From Dactylosporangium fulvum (GTDB taxonomy: Bacteria; Actinomycetota; Actinomycetes; Mycobacteriales; Micromonosporaceae), in assembly GCF_025137375.1 (NCBI RefSeq), contig NZ_CP073720.1, forward strand, positions 954,501 to 1,018,500: DNA of 64,000 nt, read 5' to 3'. This document shows, piece after piece, positions 1 through 8,242 of this stretch (the first letter of the stretch is position 1; each line of letters begins with the position of its first letter). Position numbers and translations under genes: made by a program. The notes beneath the pieces were generated by a model. It did no database searches. It was not told where the DNA came from and saw only the letters and a list, made by a program, of their open reading frames with translations.

Positions 1-725
1 ACGTGCGCGAAGGAGCCCGGGCACTCACCGGCTGGGTCGTCGACACGAAGTCCGGCACCGCCACCCTCAACCCGAAGCGCCACGACGACAAGCCGAAAAC
101 CATTCTGGGCGAGACGGCGAACTTCGACGCCGACGGCTATGCGGCCCTCCTGCTGCGCCGGCCGGCGAGCCCGGAGTTCATCGTCGGCCGGCTGTGGCTG
201 CGGTTCTGCGCCGAGGCCCCCGTGCCGCAAGCCGCGCTCGACGCGGCACGGACCCAGCCGACAACCGTCGCCATGCTGCGCGCCCTGCTGCTCGCCGACG
301 GCCACACCGAGCTGGTCAAGCAGCCGGTCGAGTGGATGGTCGGCGCGCTGCGTCAACTGGGCATCCGCCCCGGTGCCCTGGCGGAGAACCAGCGCCGGCA
401 GCTGCTGACCGGGTTGAACCAGCTCGGTCAGGTGCCCCTGCGCCCGCCGAGTGTCGGCGGCTGGCCGTCGGGGGCGGCGTGGCTCACCACATCGGCGACC
501 CAGGCTCGGCTCAAGGTGGCGCAGTCGCTGGCCGCTCGCGCATCCTCGGCGGTGCTCGACCGCCTGACCGCGGTGCCGCAGGCGCAGCGCCCCACCGCCC
601 TGGCCCGGCTCCTGGTGGTGGACGGGTTCACCGACCGCACCACCGCGGCGCTGTCGGCCGTCGCCGGCGACCCGCGCAGGCTGCTGGCGCTGGGCCTGGC
701 CAGTCCCGAATACGCCATCTGCTGA
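1..725 (+). CDS. DUF1800 family protein, C-terminal part (5' end outside window)
   Basis: The reading frame is already open at the left edge, so the N-terminal half is missing. The visible 240 residues begin with the ARALTGW motif that lies mid-protein in DUF1800 (PF08811) proteins and end with the family-like LGLASPEYAIC tail, where the final SPEF/SPEY segment is typical. DUF1800 proteins are usually exported proteins of unknown biochemistry and are very often encoded directly upstream of a DUF1501 protein, as here (next start 87 bases downstream). The two are probably one transcript. I infer a joint envelope or extracellular role; no catalytic residue can be named. Confidence 0.85.
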   Translation, partial: VREGARALTGWVVDTKSGTATLNPKRHDDKPKTILGETANFDADGYAALLLRRPASPEFIVGRLWLRFCAEAPVPQAALDAARTQPTTVAMLRALLLADGHTELVKQPVEWMVGALRQLGIRPGALAENQRRQLLTGLNQLGQVPLRPPSVGGWPSGAAWLTTSATQARLKVAQSLAARASSAVLDRLTAVPQAQRPTALARLLVVDGFTDRTTAALSAVAGDPRRLLALGLASPEYAIC

Positions 726-812
726 CCCCCCGAAGCCCCGGCCCGGACTTTCGGACGCTCTTCCCGGGGGCCGCGGCGTGGACCTCGTGACGCTCTTCTT
801 GGAGGGCTCGAC

Positions 813-2039
813 ATGGACATCGTGACGCGGCGCAGGTTTCTGCTCGCCAGCGGCGTGGTCGGCGGCACGGCCCTGATCGGCGGCGGCGCCTGGACCCTGC
901 GCGACCTGTTCGACACGGCCGGCTGGGACGACCGCCCGGGCGACGCGAAGACCCTGGTGCTCGTCACCCTTTACGGCGGCAACGACGGCCTCGCCAACGT
1001 GATCCCGTTTGCCGCGCAGGGCTACCGCGACGCGCGCAACGAGCTCGCATACGACGCGGACGAGGTGCTCAAGCTCAACGACGAACTGGGCCTGAACCCG
1101 GCGCTGGCCGGCCTCAAGCGCATGTTCGACGGCGGCCGGCTCGCCATCGTCCGCGGCGTCGGCTATCCGAAGCCCGACCACAGCCACTTCCGGTCGATGG
1201 ACATCTGGCAGACCGCGCAGCCGGACCGCCCGGGCAACACCGGCTGGCTGGGCCGCTGGCTCGACACCTTCGGCGGCGACCCGAGACACGCCGTCTCCTT
1301 CGAACCCGTCCTCCCTCCGCTCCTGGCCGGCGCGACGACGGCCGGCGCCGCGATCCCGGTGACCGGCCTGGCACTGCCCAACGGCGTGGACCGGGCCACC
1401 CTGGCCAGCCTGGGCCAGGCGTCGGCCGGTGAACCCCCGCTCCAGGCCCGCGCGGCCCGCGCGTTCGCCGACCTGGTCGGCGTGGACGACCTCATCCACA
1501 GCGTCGACGAGTCCGGCGACGCCGACGAGAGCTCGACGTCGACCGGCACGGGCACCGGCGGCCGCGCCGATCTGCAGCAGCAGCTCGACCTGGTGGCCCG
1601 ATGTGTCGAGGCCGGCGTGGCCACGAGGGTCTACTCGGTGTCCCTGGGCGGCTTCGACCTCCACGCCGACGAACGCACCTCCCAGGAGAACCTCCTCAAG
1701 CGCCTCGACGCGGCCCTGACGACGTTTGCCGAACGCATGGCGAAGTCCGAGGCCGGCCGCCGCGTGGTGGTGGCCGTCTACTCCGAGTTCGGCCGGCGGG
1801 TGGCCGCCAACGGTTCGGACGGCACCGATCACGGGACCGCCTCCAACATGTACGTCCTGGGCTCCCCGGTGAAGGGCGGCCTCTTCGGCGAGCAGCCGAG
1901 CCTGTCCGACCTCGACAACGGCGACCTGAAGTTCACGACCGACTTCCGTGCCGTCTACGCCTCCCTGCTGCGCAACGTCCTCTCCGCCGACCCGGAGCAG
2001 GTGCTCGGCTACAACAAGCCCCTGGAGGGCCTGTTCTAG
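813..2039 (+). CDS. DUF1501 family protein with Tat signal
   Basis: 408 residues. The N-terminus holds a twin-arginine signal (RRRFLLASG, residues 6-14) followed by a Gly/Ala-rich hydrophobic stretch, so the folded protein should leave the cell through Tat; a tatB gene lies 3.3 kb away. DUF1501 (PF07394) is related to the sulfatase/alkaline-phosphatase fold. Family-type segments are LVTLYGGNDGLANVIPF (about 50-66), a HSHFRSMDIWQTA region (about 128-140), and the YSEFGRRVAANGSDGTDHG block (about 321-339) that resembles a metal-ligand region. ATG follows a GGAGGG ribosome site with 6-nt spacing. A low-complexity acidic/Ser-Thr insert lies near residues 233-248. Substrate unknown. Confidence 0.88.
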   Translation: MDIVTRRRFLLASGVVGGTALIGGGAWTLRDLFDTAGWDDRPGDAKTLVLVTLYGGNDGLANVIPFAAQGYRDARNELAYDADEVLKLNDELGLNPALAGLKRMFDGGRLAIVRGVGYPKPDHSHFRSMDIWQTAQPDRPGNTGWLGRWLDTFGGDPRHAVSFEPVLPPLLAGATTAGAAIPVTGLALPNGVDRATLASLGQASAGEPPLQARAARAFADLVGVDDLIHSVDESGDADESSTSTGTGTGGRADLQQQLDLVARCVEAGVATRVYSVSLGGFDLHADERTSQENLLKRLDAALTTFAERMAKSEAGRRVVVAVYSEFGRRVAANGSDGTDHGTASNMYVLGSPVKGGLFGEQPSLSDLDNGDLKFTTDFRAVYASLLRNVLSADPEQVLGYNKPLEGLF

Positions 2040-2158
2040 CCTGCTGTGGCCGTCCATCGGCCGCTCCTTTCAGTCCGATCAACCGGCTCTGATCAACAGG
2101 TCGGGCCAGGCCGCCGGGCCGCCGCTCACCGGCGGGCGGCCCGGCAGCCGAGCCCGGG

Positions 2159-3121
2159 TCAGGCGGCTGCTCGCACCAGGGAGCGTTGGAGGGCCTTCTC
2201 ATCCTGGTCCAGCCAGCTGAGGGCTGTCCGGCTGGTATAGGCCCACCAGCCGATCCACGGCCCATACCTGGACCGGAGCTCGGCCGGGGTCGGAGTCGGC
2301 TCGCCGTAGAGATCCAGGGCCGTCTTGCGGAACTGGGCCAGCTCCAGCGGCACCGCGTCGGGGCGGCCCAGGACCCGCAGGAGCAGCGCGTGGGCGGTGA
2401 ACGTGCCGATGCCCCGAACTGCCAGCAGGGCGGCGCGCACCTCCTCATACGGCCCGGTGCGCAGCCACTGCTCGTCCAGCTCGGCGACGCCGGCCAGCAC
2501 CGTCGTGAGGCGCTCGGCACGGGCACGGCTCCCGGCATACGGCAGGAGATGGTCAGGGGCCATGGCGGTCAGCAGCGACAGGTCGGGGAAGGCGGTGAGG
2601 ACCTTCTGGCCGACGACGCACCGGGGGCCGTGGTCGTCGACCAGGCGGCGCTTGCGGGCGGTCGCGAACCACTGCGTCGAGCGCTGCGTCAGTGTGAAAA
2701 ATGTCGCGCCCTCCGCCAGCGACGCGAACCGGACCTGGTGCAGCCCTTCGGCCGCGGCCAGGACCCGGGCCATCGCCGGGTCGGCGCGGGCGACCGCGAG
2801 GAACTCGGACCGGTCGTCGCCGAGGCTGAGCCACTGCGCGACCCGCCCGGCGACGGCGGCCACCTCGAGCGGGTCGAGCAGCTCGTCGCTGAACACGGTC
2901 AGCCCGACCCCGGGCGCCCCGTCGTCGCGCCCGACGACCTCGGCCACGACGGCGCGGGCCGGGTCGGTCGGGTGCCGGAACGCCTTGCGGACGCGGCCGT
3001 CGGCTATGAACTGGTCGCCGGCGCTGGGCGTGAAGCCCTTGATCGCGCGTAGCGAGCAGGCCAGGTCGAACGGGGCGGTAGCGGTCAGGACGGTGTGGGC
3101 GGTGCTGGTGAGTTCGGTCAT
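2159..3121 (-). CDS. AlkA-like DNA-3-methyladenine glycosylase 2 family protein
   Basis: 320 residues. An AlkA-type N-terminal domain precedes a helix-hairpin-helix/GPD segment around residues 232-272 (VRGIGTFTAHALLLRVLG, then GRPDAVPLE). This family excises alkylated purines in base-excision repair. Oddity: after GRPDAVPL, where classical AlkA proteins carry the catalytic Asp, this protein reads ELAQFRKTA, so the general base would have to be the Glu or sit elsewhere. Other actinobacterial members look similar from memory, so it may be a subfamily with altered chemistry. No Fe-S cysteines are present. The gene stands alone, convergent with the DUF1501 gene. Confidence 0.82.
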   Translation of the reverse strand: MTELTSTAHTVLTATAPFDLACSLRAIKGFTPSAGDQFIADGRVRKAFRHPTDPARAVVAEVVGRDDGAPGVGLTVFSDELLDPLEVAAVAGRVAQWLSLGDDRSEFLAVARADPAMARVLAAAEGLHQVRFASLAEGATFFTLTQRSTQWFATARKRRLVDDHGPRCVVGQKVLTAFPDLSLLTAMAPDHLLPYAGSRARAERLTTVLAGVAELDEQWLRTGPYEEVRAALLAVRGIGTFTAHALLLRVLGRPDAVPLELAQFRKTALDLYGEPTPTPAELRSRYGPWIGWWAYTSRTALSWLDQDEKALQRSLVRAAA

Positions 3122-3153
3122 GCGGAGAGTCTCGAACTCGGGTACGACAACTT

Positions 3154-3798
3154 TTACGTCGCCCGCGCCGCCAGTAGCAGACCGTCACCGAGTGGTAGCA
3201 GCGCGGGCACCCATGCGTCGCTGTCCCGCAGCGCCTTCACGGCCTCACGGAGAAGTACTGTCTCCGCGTCCCGGATCGTGGGATCACTCACCCGGCCGCC
3301 GGCCAGTGCGTCGCTCAGCGCCAGCGTGCCGCCCGGCCGCAGCAGTCGCTCCGCGGCGGTCACCACCGGGCCGTACTCGCTCGGGTCATGGTCGACGAAC
3401 ACCAGGTCATAGGCGTGGTCGGCCAGCCTCGGCAGCACGTCGAGCGCGCGTCCGGTGATGATGCGTGTACGGGAGGGAGGGTTCCCCGCCGCGGAGAACA
3501 CCCGCCGTGCGATCCGCTGATGCTCGGCCTCGTAATCGATCGTGGTCAGGACGCCGTCGCGGCGCATGCCGCGCAACAACCACCCACCGCTCACCCCGGT
3601 GCCGGTGCCGACCTCCACCACCGCCTTGGCGTTGCTCACGGCGGCGATCACCCGAAGCGCCGCCCCGCAGCCTCGGCTGACCGCCCGGATGCCCAGTTCA
3701 GCGGCCTGCTCGCGGGCAGCCGTGAGCACCGGGTCCTCCAGCACATACCCGTCGACGAAGTCGGCGAACTGCTGCGCGCTTCTCGCGGACGCGGTGAT
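3154..3798 (-). CDS. O-methyltransferase (Rv1220c-like), apparent ATC start
   Basis: About 214 residues of a class I SAM-dependent O-methyltransferase. The SAM-binding motif is VVEVGTGTGVSGGWLL (about 60-75), followed by the acidic post-I residue in TIDYE and the YDLVFVDHDPSEY motif IV. The likely N-terminus PITASARSAQQFADFVDGY has no ATG, GTG or TTG in frame. A strong GGAGG lies 6 nt upstream of an ATC codon at 3798-3796, and translation from the next in-frame GTG would remove the conserved QQFADFVDGY start. I therefore place the start at ATC. Substrate unknown. Divergent from the serine protease at 3907. Confidence 0.8.
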   Translation of the reverse strand: MTASARSAQQFADFVDGYVLEDPVLTAAREQAAELGIRAVSRGCGAALRVIAAVSNAKAVVEVGTGTGVSGGWLLRGMRRDGVLTTIDYEAEHQRIARRVFSAAGNPPSRTRIITGRALDVLPRLADHAYDLVFVDHDPSEYGPVVTAAERLLRPGGTLALSDALAGGRVSDPTIRDAETVLLREAVKALRDSDAWVPALLPLGDGLLLAARAT

Positions 3799-3906
3799 GG
3801 GACACCTCCAGGTGAGTCGATTCCGGGCAAGCCTAGGAGACTCGCCCGCGCGTGCGGGATGCCGGAGCGTGCAATGCTGGATGCGAAACGGACGGAGGAG
3901 CCGATC

Positions 3907-5235
3907 GTGACAGACGGTTCGGCCTGGCGACAGCCGGGCCACGGCGTGTCCAGCCAGGGTGGCTGGGCGACGCCCGTGCAGGCCACTGCCGGCCGCCCGC
4001 AGACGCAGCACGGGACGGCGCCGCAGCCGGCGAGGGACAGTTGGTGGTCCGACGCGCTCGCCGACCCGTGGCGCGACCCCGACGCCCCGGTCGTCGTGAT
4101 GAAGACGCCGGTCGACGAGGTGCCGCCCCTGGAAAAGCCGCCGCCGCCGAACCCCGGCCCCCGGGTCGGGCTGGGTCTCGTGCTGATCGTGTCGATCGTC
4201 ACCGCCCTGCTCGCGGGCGCGCTCGGCGGCACGCTCGGCTACGTCTTCGCCGTCGGAGGCGGAGGCGGCCTCGGCGGCACCCGGCTCGGCAGCGACCCGC
4301 CGCTCAACGCCAGGCCGCCGGAGACGGTCGCCGCCCTGGTCAAGAAGGTTCTCCCCAGCGTCGTCACGATCAGCATGCGGGTCGGCTCCGGCATGTCGCT
4401 CGGCTCCGGCTTCGTGGTGTCGTCCGACGGGCACGTCATCACCAACAACCACGTCGTCGAGGGCGGCACCGGCAACGCGACCGTCCGGTTCAGTGACGCG
4501 ACGGTGGTGCCGGCCAGCGTCATCGGCGGCGACGACGAATCCGACGTCGCCGTGCTCAAGATCGACACGTCCGGGCTGCCCCACGGCAAGATCGTGCCCG
4601 TCGAGTTCGGCGACTCCGATCGGTTGCAGGTCGGCGACCCGGTCGTCGCCATGGGCGCGCCGCTGGGTCTGACCAGCACGGTGACGTACGGCGTGGTGAG
4701 CTACCTCGACCGTCCCATCCGCACCAGCGAGGGCGGCACCGCCCGCTACTACTCGGCCATCCAGACCGACGCGGCCGTCAACCAGGGCAACTCGGGTGGC
4801 CCGCTGTTCGACGCCGCCGGTCGTGTCGTCGGCATCAACTCGGTGATCGGCACGCTGTCCGAGGACCAATCCTCGGCCGGTAACGTCGGCCTGGCATTCG
4901 CGATCCCGATCAACCATGCCAGGCGCATCGCCACCGACATCATCAACACCGGCAAGGCGCGCCGCACGGTCATGGGCGTGCAGCCCGATCCGTCGTACCG
5001 CAACCCGGCCGGCGGTGCCCGGCTCGCCTCGGTCGAGGCCGGCGGTCCCGCGGCGGCGGCCGGCCTGAAGAGCGGCGACGTGATCCTCGCCGTCAACGGC
5101 AAACCGGTCGAGGAGTTCTGGGACCTGACCGCGCTCGTCCGCAAATACGCGCCGGGTGACACGGTCGAGATTTCCTATCTGCGCGGTACGACCAGGGAGA
5201 AGGCGTCTGTGACCCTGGTCGCCGACGCGAAGTGA
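3907..5235 (+). CDS. HtrA/DegP-like trypsin-type serine protease with PDZ domain
   Basis: 442 residues from GTG at 3907 (GGAGGAG, 6 nt upstream). Order: Pro/Gln-rich cytoplasmic leader (1-85), one membrane segment (about 87-115), trypsin-like domain (about 140-335) with His182 in TNNHVVEG, Asp213 in ESDVAVLKID and Ser296 in NQGNSGGPLFD, then a PDZ domain (about 350-440, SVEAGGPAAAAGLKSGDVI). This is the architecture of actinobacterial PepD/HtrA envelope quality-control proteases: membrane anchored, catalytic domain outside. tatB follows 71 bases later on the same strand, so both may share a transcript. Confidence 0.93.
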   Translation: MTDGSAWRQPGHGVSSQGGWATPVQATAGRPQTQHGTAPQPARDSWWSDALADPWRDPDAPVVVMKTPVDEVPPLEKPPPPNPGPRVGLGLVLIVSIVTALLAGALGGTLGYVFAVGGGGGLGGTRLGSDPPLNARPPETVAALVKKVLPSVVTISMRVGSGMSLGSGFVVSSDGHVITNNHVVEGGTGNATVRFSDATVVPASVIGGDDESDVAVLKIDTSGLPHGKIVPVEFGDSDRLQVGDPVVAMGAPLGLTSTVTYGVVSYLDRPIRTSEGGTARYYSAIQTDAAVNQGNSGGPLFDAAGRVVGINSVIGTLSEDQSSAGNVGLAFAIPINHARRIATDIINTGKARRTVMGVQPDPSYRNPAGGARLASVEAGGPAAAAGLKSGDVILAVNGKPVEEFWDLTALVRKYAPGDTVEISYLRGTTREKASVTLVADAK

Positions 5236-5306
5236 CCGTCGGGCCCTCCCCGTTCGGGGCCGTGGGTGACTAGTCTTGCGGCTGAGAGCAGGGGAGGGCC
5301 GGCAAC

Positions 5307-5732
5307 ATGGGCTTGGAGAACATCGGCGGCTGGGAGTTCATCCTGATCATCCTGGTCGGGCTGTTCATCTTCGGTCCCGACCGCTTGCCGAAGGCGATCA
5401 GCGACGGACTGCGGATGCTCCGCAACGTGCGGCAGATGGCCCGCAACGCCACCGGTGACCTGAGCCGTGAGCTCGGCACCGACATCCAACTGGAAGATCT
5501 TCACCCGAAGACCTTCCTCCGCAAGCACCTGCTCAGCGAGGCTGACGAGGCCGCCCTGCGCAAGCCGCTCCAGGGCATCTACGACGACGTCCGGGGCGTG
5601 GCCGACGGCGTGAAGCGCGACGCCCAGGCGGCCGCGAACAGCGTCACCTCGCCGTCGACGACGCCTGCCGCGTCCACGCCGCCGCCCGCTCAGTCGGTCG
5701 CCCCTCGCGCTTCCTGGGACGACGTCACCTGA
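5307..5732 (+). CDS. tatB: Sec-independent protein translocase subunit TatB
   Basis: 141 residues. One N-terminal hydrophobic helix (about 8-24, WEFILIILVGLFIFGPDRLP) carries the Phe-Gly-Pro-x-Arg-Leu-Pro hinge of TatA/TatB proteins, followed by an amphipathic helix and a Pro/Ser-rich cytoplasmic tail. The length exceeds a normal TatA and the Glu in the membrane segment fits TatB, which binds twin-arginine signal peptides together with TatC. tatC is not in the window. The ATG follows GGGAGGG with good spacing. Position downstream of an HtrA protease is common in actinomycetes. Confidence 0.92.
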   Translation: MGLENIGGWEFILIILVGLFIFGPDRLPKAISDGLRMLRNVRQMARNATGDLSRELGTDIQLEDLHPKTFLRKHLLSEADEAALRKPLQGIYDDVRGVADGVKRDAQAAANSVTSPSTTPAASTPPPAQSVAPRASWDDVT

Positions 5733-6278
5733 GAACCGCAGGGCCCGGTGCCTCCCGGGTCACGGTGCAGCGCCGATTCCGCCCGTTCTGCACGTTTTGT
5801 CCGGCCGCGGTTGACGCCCACCCCTGGCCCTGGCTCGCCCAGGGCGGGACACCTTTTGCTGGCGCCCACCCTGCCTGCGGCGCGCTCCGGAGCGGAACCC
5901 CACTCGCTGGGGGCCATCCCGGCTCATGGCGCACGCGACGCGGCTGTGTGAGGCCGGTTCGCCTGGTTCGCAGGCGGCTCGGGCGCGGTCACGGCCACGT
6001 GGAAGCTCCTGCCGGTCCTCCGGCCGCCGAATTTCGACACGATTTGTCGCTTTTCTGCGCCAATCGACTCCTGTGTCATGTCCGACCGCATGGCGGCGGA
6101 TCGCACGCCCGGGTTACGGCCGAATCAAGTTGACCTTGGTCGATTTCGGCGCCCAAGGCGACCAAAATCGACCAAGGTCAACTTGGCGATCGACATGCAT
6201 GACCGATTTGACCGGAAATATCGGGGCATGGCCTTGCGATAGCCGCCGATCGTCGCGCTCAGCGAGAGGCCGAGGTGC
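5733..6278. other. Intergenic stretch between convergent tatB and mrp
   Basis: 546 bases without a convincing gene: short open frames in this stretch have no ribosome site and no recognisable domain. The only clear structure is the perfect inverted repeat listed at 6127-6184. Confidence 0.7.
6127..6184. repeat. Perfect 20-bp inverted repeat between convergent genes
   Basis: Left arm AAGTTGACCTTGGTCGATTT (6127-6146) and right arm AAATCGACCAAGGTCAACTT (6165-6184) are perfect reverse complements separated by 18 bases. It lies between the 3' ends of tatB and mrp. There is no T-run. It could act as a two-way transcription stop or be a small palindromic repeat; compare the elements at 16077 and 33064. 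Confidence 0.85.
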
Positions 6279-7430
6279 CTACCGGCCGGCGGGCTTCAGG
6301 CCCAGCGGCTTGCCCACCAGGCTTTCCCGGCGGACGGCCAGCTTGTCGGCCACCGTGTGGAGGGCGGCCGCTGCCGGGGCGTCGGGGGTCGCCAGGACCA
6401 GCGGCAGGCCCGTGTCGCCGGCCTCGCGGAGGCGGGTGTCGAGGGGGATCTGGCCGAGCAGCGGCACCTGGGCGCCGACCAGGCGGCTCAGGGAGTCTGC
6501 CACCGTCTGGCCGCCGCCGGCGCCGAAGATTTCCATCCGCTCGCCGGTCGGGAGCTCCAGCCAGGACATGTTCTCGACCACGCCGACGATGCGCTGGTGG
6601 GTCTGGAGGGCGATCGACCCGGCGCGCTCGGCGACCTCGGCGGCGGCGGCCTGCGGGGTCGTCACCACCAGGATCTCGGCCGACGGCAGGAGTTGCGCCA
6701 GTGAGATCGCCACGTCGCCAGTGCCCGGCGGGAGGTCCAGGAGCAGCACGTCGAGGTCGCCCCAGTAGACGTCGGCGAGGAACTGCTGCAGCGCCCGGTG
6801 GAGCATCGGGCCGCGCCACACGACGGCGGCGTTGCCGGGCGTGAACATGCCGATCGAGATGACCTTCACACCGTGCGCGGACGGCGGCATGATCATGGAC
6901 TCGACCTGGGTCGGGCGGCCGTCGGCGCCGAGCATGCGGGGGACCGAGTGGCCGTAGATGTCGGCGTCGACCACGCCGACCGACAGGCCGCGGGCGGCCA
7001 GGGCGGCGGCCAGGTTGACCGTCACGCTGGACTTGCCGACGCCACCCTTGCCGCTGGCCACCGCGTAGACGCGGGTCCGCGAGCCGGGCTGGCTGAACGG
7101 GATGACCGGCTCCTGCACGTCGCCGCGCAGGCTCGTCTGGAGATTCTTGCGCTGCTCGGGGGTCATGACGCCGAAGTCGATCTCGACCCCGGTGACGCCC
7201 TGGACGGCGCCGACCGCGCGGGTGATGTCGGTGCGCAGCTTGTCCTTCAGCGGGCAGCCGGCCACCGTGAGCAGGATGCCGATCAGGGCGACGCCGTCGG
7301 GGCGGAGCGCGATGTCACGCACCATGCCGAGGTCGGTGATCGGGCGGCGGATCTCAGGGTCGTCGACGGTCGCGAGCGCAGCGGTGATCGCGTCCTCGAC
7401 GGTGGTGGCCGGGGCAGACATGGCTGCCAT
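6279..7430 (-). CDS. mrp: Mrp/NBP35 family P-loop ATPase (iron-sulfur cluster carrier)
   Basis: 383 residues from the ATG at 7430; a second ATG at 7421 is equally possible. The N-terminal 90 residues are a MIP18/DUF59 domain (DDPEIRRPITDLGMV, then CPLK with the conserved Cys). The deviant Walker A GKGGVGKSSVTVNLA follows at about residue 129, with DADIYGHSVPRML and DLPPGTGD downstream. Mrp proteins bind and pass on Fe-S clusters. Many family members carry a C-terminal CxxC; I see none here, which is usual for the actinobacterial type from memory. Monocistronic, convergent with tatB. Confidence 0.92.
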   Translation of the reverse strand: MAAMSAPATTVEDAITAALATVDDPEIRRPITDLGMVRDIALRPDGVALIGILLTVAGCPLKDKLRTDITRAVGAVQGVTGVEIDFGVMTPEQRKNLQTSLRGDVQEPVIPFSQPGSRTRVYAVASGKGGVGKSSVTVNLAAALAARGLSVGVVDADIYGHSVPRMLGADGRPTQVESMIMPPSAHGVKVISIGMFTPGNAAVVWRGPMLHRALQQFLADVYWGDLDVLLLDLPPGTGDVAISLAQLLPSAEILVVTTPQAAAAEVAERAGSIALQTHQRIVGVVENMSWLELPTGERMEIFGAGGGQTVADSLSRLVGAQVPLLGQIPLDTRLREAGDTGLPLVLATPDAPAAAALHTVADKLAVRRESLVGKPLGLKPAGR

Positions 7431-7570
7431 GGTACGTCGGGACGGCCGTTCACCTGGCACGGTGAGCGTTCCCGAGGAACACGTCACAGCATCGGCGAGA
7501 CCGCCCGAAATAGGGATTTTGTCGTCGGTGGGGGTTGTCGTCGTACCGCAGCCGGTGGGACGATCGTTAG

Positions 7571-7607
7571 CACGCCGCGCGCCTAGCCCCTTGAGGCGCG
7601 CGGCGTG
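7571..7607 (-). terminator. GC-rich hairpin downstream of DUF1003 gene
   Basis: Perfect 13-bp inverted repeat CACGCCGCGCGCC / GGCGCGCGGCGTG with an 11-base loop, 6 bases beyond the stop of the minus-strand gene at 7613. No long U-tract, as usual in high-GC actinomycetes. Confidence 0.7.
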
Positions 7608-7612
7608 ATGCT

Positions 7613-8242
7613 TCAGTGCGATCTGGACCGGCGTCGCGGCGGTTCCTGCGGCCCGTCGGAGTCCACCGCGTCGTCACCCTCGTCGAGCGGCTCCTCCAGC
7701 CCACCCGGTGCGGCCAGCGCGGTCGCTGTCTTCTTCGACTTCTTGCGCTCCAGCTTCGCCCGCCGCTCCGCGGCCTCGTCCAGCTCCTCGCCCATCCGTG
7801 CCAGCTCGGAGCGCAGGAAGTCGCGGGTGGCCGTCTCGCCGACCGCGATCCGGAGGGCGGCGATCTCGCGGGCCAGGTATTCGGTGTCCGCCTTCTGTGC
7901 CGCGGCCCGCCGCCGGTCCTCGTCGGATGCGAGCCGGTCCCGGTCGGTCTGCCGGTTCTGGGCCAGCAGGATGAGCGGCGCCGCGTACGACGCCTGCAGC
8001 GACAGGATCAGGGTGAGGAAGGTGAAGGTGTACGGGTCGAAGCGCCAGCTCGGCGGGGCCAGCGTGTTCCAGGCCAGCCAGGCGACGATCACGATCGTCA
8101 TGTAGACGATGAACTTCGCCGTCCCCATGGACCGCGCGAAACCCTCCGACCACCGGCCGAACGACTCGGGGTCGAACCTCGGCAGCTTGATCCGGGCGGC
8201 GCGAGGCTGGTCGAGCCGCCGCCGGTCAGCCACGGCCACCAC
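7613..8242 (-). CDS. DUF1003 family membrane protein
   Basis: About 209 residues. PF06210 (DUF1003) signature: two membrane helices around residues 42-95 (TKFIVYMTIVIVAWLAWN-like, then TFLTLILSLQASYAAPLILLAQNRQ) followed by DRDRLASDEDRRRAAAQKADTEYLAREIAALR, a long charged coiled-coil, and a Lys/Arg/Glu-rich tail. The start overlaps the 3' end of the MgtE_N/CBS gene: three GTG codons at 8242, 8239 and 8233 are in frame, and the choice among them is uncertain. The overlap implies translational coupling. Function of DUF1003 is unknown; pairing with an MgtE-like regulatory protein hints at ion homeostasis. Confidence 0.88.
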   Translation of the reverse strand: MVAVADRRRLDQPRAARIKLPRFDPESFGRWSEGFARSMGTAKFIVYMTIVIVAWLAWNTLAPPSWRFDPYTFTFLTLILSLQASYAAPLILLAQNRQTDRDRLASDEDRRRAAAQKADTEYLAREIAALRIAVGETATRDFLRSELARMGEELDEAAERRAKLERKKSKKTATALAAPGGLEEPLDEGDDAVDSDGPQEPPRRRSRSH

